NCBI GenBank assembly: GCA_003833135.1
Contig: QZLH01001257.1
Coordinates: 5,628 to 18,794, forward strand
From: Oehlia diaphana
Taxonomy: Eukaryota > Glomeromycota > Glomeromycetes > Glomerales > Glomeraceae
Reading direction: 5' to 3'
DNA: 13,167 bases
The position numbers were made by a program, and so were the translations under genes. The first letter of the stretch is position 1. Each line of letters opens with the position of its first letter. Below are positions 7,865 to 13,167 of the stretch, one piece after another. The notes under the pieces were generated by a model, which saw only the letters and a list, made by a program, of their open reading frames with translations, searched no databases and had not been told where the DNA came from.

Positions 7865-9032
7865 AAGAAAAGCCATATCCTTTTTTTTTCAAATGTAAAT
7901 TAGGATCAGGGCAATGTATAAGATATATATTTAATTTTAAAATAATGTCTATTTTAAATCATTTAAAAAACTTGTGCGCCAAGCATAATAATGAATTTTT
8001 TATCTATAAAAATGTAGTTATAAAATAATATTTATTATACATATTGTTTAATATTAAAGACACGTAAAAGCGTAAAAATTCACGTCATCACCACACCATA
8101 GTAAAAGTGCTATATATGATCTATATTATTGATAACATGCCAATAAAGTTTCAATCCCCGTAAAATATAATTAAAAATATGGAAACTATTAAAAGTCCAT
8201 CATCAAATTGAAGTACGTAGTATGCACATGACTACGTTCAATCAACAATTTGCCTTTATTGTATTAATTATAAAAAACAAATTGATATAAAAAACTGTAA
8301 AAGAATAAAAGAACGAATAGCAGAAGAAAAAAGACTAATTGAAATGGAAACTGTTAAAATTTTTTTTAGAAAAAAAATTATTATCATTCATTGAATTTTT
8401 TAGGGAAATAACACGATGAAGAAATTATTCAAAAAGGAAACAACCAGTAATTTGAGGAAGACGTTTTTTAGGAGACAAACTAAAATTATAGATATTTCTC
8501 CGCTTTGCTTCGGGTAATAATCAAAAAAATCTTTAATATTTAAAAGTTAGATAAAAATTATAGCTTTTACCCCTTTAATCATTCAAAATAATGTATTTTA
8601 ACATTACTAAAAAAGAAATTATATATGTAATTATTATTAGAAATTATATGTTTTATGAATGAGTTTGTGAAATTATTATTTATTTATTTTTTCTTGATAA
8701 ATTTTTTTCTTTTAAAATCAATACATTTATCATAAATTTATTTAATTTACCCACTGTAATTTTAAATTTATATTAATTTATTAAACTGAAAATTTCATAA
8801 CGACAAATTATTCAATCGCTCCACTAATTGTTGTTTGACCAAATATTATTTCTTTAATAACAAGTATGGAAAGTACTATATAATAAAAATATGAGGAAAA
8901 AGACATTTATCATGATCGGTGAAATTAACTTGACGACAGTAATTATTTACCGGGTTTTAAACAGGCAAAATTGCAAATTAACCGATCCAATTTATTTAAC
9001 CGATTATTGTGTTACAACTTCCAGATCTGCAA
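7865..9032. other. AT-rich region with faint coding remnants, upstream of the intact gene
   Basis: No complete gene is seen. An open stretch at 8221-8394 lacks a useful ATG but encodes a charged, coiled-coil-like segment (CKRIKERIAEEKRLIEMETV). An ATG frame of 33 codons follows at 8416-8517 (MKKLFKKETTSNLRKTF...). Both may be debris of one old gene or chance in A-rich DNA. The last 300 bp should contain the distal promoter of the gene at 9118. Two related words (AACCGATCC near 8980 and AACCGATTA near 9000) are visible there, with no assigned factor. Confidence 0.4.
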
Positions 9033-9039
9033 TATAAAG
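9033..9039 (+). promoter_or_regulatory. Candidate TATA box of the BTB-TLDc gene
   Basis: TATAAAG lies 85 bp before the ATG at 9118, a plausible core-promoter distance with a short leader. Pyrimidine-rich sequence (about 9085-9112) follows between it and the start codon. The identical heptamer precedes the candidate gene at 4776 at a similar distance. Confidence 0.45.
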
Positions 9040-9117
9040 GTTGAACACATTTTACAAATTAGGATTGGCAATATTCTTGTGCTCTCTTTATTTTCCTCTT
9101 CATTTTTGACAAATATA

Positions 9118-10639
9118 ATGGCGGATAATGAATTTTTGCCAAAATTATCTCAAAATTTACTTGAAATTTTAGACGACGAAGAATATTATGATATTACAAT
9201 TGAAGTTGGTAAAGACCCTCACGTAAAAATTTTTCGTGCTCATATGGTTATATTAAATTATCGTTCTCCTTATTTAAGAAGAATTTTATCAACTAATAAA
9301 AAGATAAATGATGGAACAATAGCACATATTAAATTACCGAATATTTTACCTGAAATTTTTCAAATAATTTTAAGGTAAAATAATTAAACTAATTGTTATT
9401 AATAAATCAATAAATTTTTTTTTTTTTTATTAACGTATTATTTATTTTAGGTATATTTATGGTGGAAGAATTTCTTTAATAGAATATGATATCTTAGATA
9501 TTATTAAAATCTTGCTTGCTGCTAACGAATTAAGTATTCAGGAATTAATTCCTCATTTACAATCATTTTTAATTAAAAATAAAACAAGTTGGATGGAACA
9601 AAATTTTAACTTGATATATCAAACGAGCTTCGAAAATAATTCTTTCTTGGATCTTCAAAAGTTTTGCACAGAGTTAATTTCTAAACAACCAGAAAAAATT
9701 TTCAATTCATCTGATTTTACTTCGATTCCAGAAAAGGCTTTAATCTCTCTTATTCAACATAATAATAATCAAATAAGTGAAGTTCAAGTTTGGGAGTATG
9801 TACTTAAATGGGGTATTGCAAAAAATCCTGGATTTTCGACAGATCCTTCAAGTTATTCAAATGATGATTTTAATGTTTTAAAAAATGCTTTACAACATTT
9901 TATTCCTTTAATTAAATTTACTGAATTTACTTCTAGAGAATTCCTAAATGAGGTATATCCGTATAAAAAGATTATTCCTGATGAGATGTGTGAAAATTTA
10001 GTCAAATATTTTTTGGATCATGATTATGTACCAAGGAAAAAATCAGAACCACAGATTATTAAAGAATTAAATACTAAGGGTATAGATTCAAATATTATTA
10101 CAATTCAACATGCTGAATTAATCTCAAAATGTATTGATAAATTAGAGATTACAGATGATTTAAAGAATTCATATAAATTCAAATTAATTCTACGTGGATC
10201 TCGTGATGGATTTACAGCTCAAAAGTTTCATGAAATCTGCGATAATAAATCTTGTACTGTAACGATTATTAAAGTGAAAGAAAGTAATGAAATTCTTGGA
10301 GGATATAATCCAATTAAATGGAAAACTAGTAATAATTCTTTTTCTTATCATGGTACTACCAAGGATAGCTTTATTTTCTCTTTTGCGAATAAAGATAATA
10401 TTGAAAATTGTCTTATTAGTCGGGTAGAGGATGAGAAACAAGCTATAGCTTATTGGCACTATTATGGTCCATCATTTGGTATTAATGACCTTATAATACA
10501 TGGAGGGTATCAAGGTAAAGTTTCTTTTAATAAAAATGCTCTTTGTCATTGTCAAAAGATATCTTATGAAAAACAGATCAGAGAAACAGGAGATGCGTTT
10601 TCTATAGAAGAATATGAAGTTTTTCAGATACATAAATGA
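9118..10639 (+). CDS. BTB/POZ-BACK-TLDc domain protein, two exons
   Basis: The coding sequence joins 9118-9374 and 9451-10639, giving 481 residues. BTB fold (about 20-120): DITIEV (25-30), FRAHMVIL (39-46), YRSPYLRRIL (48-57) and YIYGG (87-91), which is completed only by splicing. BACK-type helices (about 134-212) include VWEYVLKWG (199-207). The TLDc domain (about 303-479) shows LILRGSRDGF (331-340), GGYNPIKW (369-376), DSFIFSF (391-397), GPSFGINDLIIHG (425-437) and the closing EEYEVFQI. BTB-BACK proteins commonly dimerise and bind Cullin-3 as ubiquitin-ligase adaptors; TLDc domains are linked to oxidative-stress protection and V-ATPase binding. The role of this fusion is inferred, not known. 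The start at 9118 is chosen because the pseudogene conserves this ATG and the MA(D/E)(N/Y) start; the open frame upstream is unrelated. All domains look intact and the composition is Asn/Lys/Ile-rich like the surrounding DNA. Fungal families of this type are often annotated as BTB/POZ or Kelch-like. Confidence 0.93.
9375..9450 (+). other. Phase-2 intron of the BTB-TLDc gene (76 bp)
   Basis: The donor is AG|GTAAAA and the acceptor TTATTTTAG|GTA. A TTAAC branch-like site lies about 20 bases before the acceptor and a T-run before that. Without splicing, the frame stops at 9376-9378 inside the BTB domain; with splicing, the Arg codon is split and continues as RYIYGGRISL. The pseudogene at 2452-3918 has a 100-bp intron at the same place, so the intron predates the duplication. 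Confidence 0.92.
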
Positions 10640-11375
10640 ATAATAGATTAAATAATTTGCCAGGAAGTTGAGTGTAAATTATTAGGTTTTGTACGATTAT
10701 ATAGTTCAAAAAATTATTATTATATTTATTAACAAGAGGTGGTTGTTGTGATTATGAATACGACCAGGTGTGAAAATAAAATATTCCTTTTGATTTTTTA
10801 AGATCTTCAAATTAAAATTTAATATTTCCGGAATTACATGGTTTTTATGATTGTTAAAAAAATAGAGAAAATAATTTTCCCAGATGTTAGTTATAAAGTT
10901 CATTTTTGTTATGTTATTCACACTTTAGATGTAAAACACTATCCTATCGGCCTTTCTATAGGTTTGAAATAAATGTCGCCTTTTTAAAATGCCCTATTAG
11001 GTTCGGTTAACCCATATCTAATATTACGATTCATACAATCAACGTAGTATTGCCAAAAAAACTACGATGAATGAAAATATCCTTGGCAAATACTTTCGTA
11101 GTAGTTTGTCCAAGAATTTTACTTTGACAATTGAATACTAATCCCAAATTATCTTTATTAATCATTAGGTAAAAATTAGGAATCAAAAAAAAAAAAAAAA
11201 AATTGGAACATCCTACAGTATTTCATTATTCTATACTAATGGATTCAATACTTTAAATACACTTATTTTTTCAAAGTAACAGTCCTAACTCAAAATAACA
11301 TTCGTTATTCGAAAATTACACCCAAAATATCTCTGCTATTACTATTGTTACTCCAACCTTGAATAACCAAAGTTG
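10640..11375. other. 3' flank and AT-rich intergenic region
   Basis: No gene is seen. AATAAA-like words occur near 10775 and could serve 3' end formation of the gene at 9118, but A/T richness makes this weak. A minus-strand frame (10921-10706) begins with GTG and looks like chance. A set of short inverted repeats lies at 11044-11114, and an 18-base A-run near 11187. Confidence 0.5.
11044..11114. repeat. Overlapping imperfect inverted repeats
   Basis: GTAGTATTGCCAA (11044-11056) pairs with TTGGCAAATAC (11083-11093) with one bulge. CTTGGCAAATACT (11082-11094) also pairs with AGTAGTTTGTCCAAG (11100-11114) around a 5-base loop. The middle arm can thus form either of two hairpins. It may be a small foldback element remnant. 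Confidence 0.55.
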
Positions 11376-11555
11376 ATGACATTTATAATTCATCAAGAGG
11401 GAGAAACTACAGTGGATAAAATATATGATTCCATAAAAAAAAAAAAAAATTTGAAATTTGATTCGAAAGCACCAATCAGGAACCAATTATCCAATTTTGC
11501 TTTAAACTATGAGAAATTGTGCTTTGAAATTTGCGGTAGTAAAAAAAAGAAATAA
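11376..11555 (+). CDS. Possible small hypothetical protein, 59 residues
   Basis: An ATG-initiated frame begins MTFIIHQEGETTVDKIYDS and runs to a TAA at 11553-11555. Its composition is more protein-like than other short frames here: charged N-terminal half, balanced Asp/Glu/Lys, two Cys near the end, and a Lys-rich tail. Poly-A runs encode KKKK twice, which weakens the case, and no domain or signal is recognised. No TATA box or intron evidence was found. It may be a chance frame, a fragment of a decayed gene, or a real small gene. There is no homologous frame elsewhere in the window. Confidence 0.2.
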   Translation: MTFIIHQEGETTVDKIYDSIKKKKNLKFDSKAPIRNQLSNFALNYEKLCFEICGSKKKK

Positions 11556-11650
11556 ATAAAATTTTTTATAAATTTTGGTAAAAACCAATCACGTTTTTTA
11601 ATTATAAACCTTTTATACTGTATAGAGATATAAGGACCAAAATAAAGGTC

Positions 11651-11725
11651 TGGTACAAAAAATCCCATTATGCTTAATAATGGTCAATTTTTTGGGATTT
11701 TGTAGTACCATTCGGGATTTTGACA
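11651..11725. repeat. Foldback repeat related to the TCAAAATCCC element
   Basis: TGGTACAAAAAATCCCA (11651-11667) is an imperfect inverse of TGGGATTTTGTAGTACCA (11693-11710). It is followed by ATTCGGGATTTTGAC (11711-11725), a 15-base word also found inside the MITE at 1636-1799. It looks like a diverged or different member of that repeat group. No clean ends or target duplication could be set. Confidence 0.5.
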
Positions 11726-11988
11726 TTCTGGACTTTGTATGATCCCCAAAATAAACTAACTCAATATAACACACGGTAATTGATTTACTTTTTTGAAAGA
11801 CCTTTGTTGAAAAAGCTAATCATGGTACATTTTTTTTAAGATATAAATCTACACTGGCGCAAAATGCTACTAGATTTTTCTTTTTCTTTTCTTTTCTTTT
11901 TTTTTTGTTATAATCAGTATTTCCTTTTTATCAATCCAATTTACGAATATATCAATTACCGAGATATAATGAAGGGATCGTGTTTAAC

Positions 11989-12032
11989 TCACCGACAATT
12001 ACTTCATTTCACCGACAAACGTTTCATCGACA
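11989..12032. repeat. Direct repeats of TCACCGACAA
   Basis: TCACCGACAA occurs at 11989-11998 and exactly again at 12009-12018, with a variant TCATCGACAT at 12024-12033. The 20-bp spacing of the first two is regular. The same ATTTCACCGACA word recurs at 12941-12952 and inverted as TCGGTGAAAT at 12827-12836, so it belongs to a dispersed repeat group. Confidence 0.65.
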
Positions 12033-12409
12033 TATATAAAATTAAATATAAAAAAATTATAAATATTTTTACATATATCTTTATATAAAATGGGGAATTT
12101 TTTTGTTAATAACACATATTTCTTAGTCAGTTTTATAAAATACAAAAAAAAACTACTAATATAGATTTCTTTAGGGGAATAGCACATACTTTTCACAATA
12201 GTTTATTTGTTTTAATAAATGCATTAATGTTTTGTTGTGATGATCAAAACTAAAAAGTTTAAATTTTAATTATTTTAATAATAAAATTTATAATAACATA
12301 TATAAAAATAATAAAAAAAAAACACAATAGATATAACTATATGTTATTTTATATACTAACCCGTCTAAGATGGAAGCAAGTATCAACACTTATTAGATCT
12401 AAACTAAAT

Positions 12410-12574
12410 GGTTATGGGTCTAAATCGCGACGGGTCAAAATCTCGAATGGGTCAAAATCCCGACAGTTGGCCCGCGTAATGCAGAATTATGCAGAATCAT
12501 GCAGAATCACGTGATATTTTTTACCAGCATTAGAATTCGAGATTTTTGACCCGTCGCGATTTTGACCGGATCCC
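12410..12574 (-). mobile_element. 165-bp MITE-like element, copy 2 (inverted)
   Basis: It starts GGTTATGGGTCTAAATCGCG and ends GACCGGATCCC, the full reverse complement of the element at 1636-1799 with about 8-12 differences by eye. It keeps the internal ATGCAGAAT(T/C) triplication and both GGGTCAAAATC motifs, and restores a better TIR match (CGCGACGGGTCAAAATC on one side, GACCCGTCGCGATTTTGACC on the other). The flanks are AAACTAAAT and TTTAATTTC. No clear 9-bp duplication remains, so the insertion may be older or rearranged. No coding capacity. Confidence 0.85.
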
Positions 12575-13030
12575 TTTAATTTCAGATATATTCAAGGCCA
12601 TTTTTCATTTTTCTATTTTAAAGTAAAAATTAAATGTTGATCTTAAATACGATTCGATACATTTACATCTATAGCAGAGTATAAAGTTATTGAATAAAAT
12701 AACAACAAAGATCATCGAGATTAGGTTCCGGCTCACTTTACTGACAACACGCGGCGTGATGTATAAACATAATGGCAGAGTTATGTCGTAATGTGGGCCA
12801 GGTAATTAATTGTCACGTACAGTGTATCGGTGAAATTTTTGTTGGTCAACGCCTTTCAGTGAAATGGGGAGCTGCTCAAATCCCAACGATTAAAATCCCG
12901 TTTTTTACACTAGTCCGACGCTCACAATTCTTGACAAATCATTTCACCGACACTTATTATCTTTTTTTTTTTTAATTTTTACATTATATTTTTTTTAGAA
13001 GTAATAATTTTATAATACTTTGTAAGTATT
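12575..13030. other. Intergenic region with a small inverted-repeat element
   Basis: No reliable gene. A 67-codon ATG frame (12772-12975) overlaps an inverted repeat whose arms include TCGGTGAAAT and ATTTCACCGA (12822-12953). Its tail is read from repeat sequence and a T-run, so it is more likely repeat than gene. Its first 25 residues (MAELCRNVGQVINCHVQCIG) look reasonable but match nothing I recognise. Confidence 0.5.
12822..12953. repeat. 132-bp inverted-repeat element with TCGGTGAAAT ends
   Basis: GTGTATCGGTGAAAT (12822-12836) and ATTTCACCGACAC (12941-12953) are inverse apart from a 2-base insertion, and weak pairing continues inward (TTGTTGGTCAA against TTGACAAAT). It encloses AAATCCC-type words (12880 and 12894). 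It resembles a small MITE sharing its terminal word with the repeats at 11989-12032. Confidence 0.5.
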
Positions 13031-13119
13031 AGTTATTTACTAATCTAGTAGTATATAAATGGGTTATCATCCGAAGGATGATAACCCATTTATATATTAA
13101 ACTAGATCAGTAAATAACT
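13031..13119. repeat. Nearly perfect 89-bp palindrome
   Basis: The arms 13031-13072 (AGTTATTTACTAATCTAGTA...) and 13076-13119 are reverse complements apart from about one mismatch and a 2-3 base indel, around a 3-base GAA centre. The centre reads GGTTATCATCC-GAA-GGATGATAACC. Further TATCATCC (13124-13131) and GGATGAT (13161-13167) words follow, the last reaching the window edge, so the repeat structure may continue beyond it. Confidence 0.9.
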
Positions 13120-13167
13120 TTTTTATCATCCTGGATATACTAATTGGTCCGCCAGTTATAGGATGAT

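Larger units (their letters stand above)
11556..12409. other. AT-rich intergenic region with repeat remnants
   Basis: No gene is recognised. It contains a foldback motif related to the TCAAAATCCC element (11651-11725), a pure pyrimidine tract (11875-11906, TTTTC-type repeats) and a small cluster of CACCGACA direct repeats (11989-12032). Frames at 11864-12088 (plus) and 12196-11999 (minus) overlap each other, are A/T-driven and carry no motif. Confidence 0.5.

Noticed and set aside
8971..9117. N-terminal extension of the BTB protein by 49 residues
   Set aside because: The frame is open upstream, but the TATA box lies inside it, the pseudogene conserves the ATG at 9118, and the extension does not match the family.
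10190..10921. Minus-strand frames opposite and after exon 2
   Set aside because: The first is the antisense shadow of the TLDc coding region. The second starts with GTG and is A/T-driven with no motif.
12772..12975. 67-codon ATG frame as a gene
   Set aside because: Its second half lies in the inverted-repeat element and a T-run. Only about 20 N-terminal residues look protein-like and no family is recognised.
1..13167. tRNA or rRNA genes
   Set aside because: I scanned by eye for T-loop GTTCGA-type cores with flanking arms and for conserved rRNA blocks and saw none. A computed tRNA scan was not possible here.

Overview
This is a eukaryotic, very AT-rich, gene-poor window with one convincing intact gene. 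That gene is a spliced BTB/POZ-BACK-TLDc protein rich in Asn, Lys and Ile. Large BTB-TLDc families, strong AT bias, short introns with GT...TTTTAG borders and abundant small repeats fit an arbuscular mycorrhizal fungus (Glomeromycotina, Rhizophagus-like). This assignment is an inference; no rRNA or other marker is present to prove it.

Left part (1-3920): about 1.5 kb of AT-rich DNA with simple repeats, then two decayed relatives of the BTB-TLDc gene on the minus strand. The nearer one (3918-2452) keeps the whole gene structure, including the intron, but carries many frameshifts. The farther one (about 1935-1497) keeps only the TLDc tail and is split by a 164-bp terminal-inverted-repeat element (1636-1799) with a perfect 9-bp flanking repeat. 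A second copy of this element lies inverted at 12410-12574.

Middle (3920-7865): a promoter-like stretch leads into open frames with a signal-peptide-like segment and then, in another frame, a remarkable cysteine-rich segment (4776-5262). Next comes a hAT-like non-autonomous element (5471-6147) built of GGACCGGTCC-type ends around an array of ACGTTT(C/T)GCAACGTTT palindromes. A second copy of its right end (7687-7864) starts directly after a single N. The 8 bases outside the left end of the first copy, AAGAAAAG, are repeated exactly outside the right end of the second. So either the 1.5 kb between them is misplaced by the assembly, or the real element is a 2.4-kb composite.

Right part (7865-13167): about 1.2 kb of AT-rich DNA with faint coding remnants, then the intact gene (9118-10639, one 76-bp intron, TATA box 85 bp upstream). 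About 2.5 kb follows of mostly non-coding DNA with several inverted-repeat elements, ending in a nearly perfect 89-bp palindrome (13031-13119).

The genes do not form a pathway. The window reads as a birth-and-death locus of the BTB-TLDc family worked over by small non-autonomous transposons. No tRNA, rRNA, CRISPR array or transposase gene was seen.
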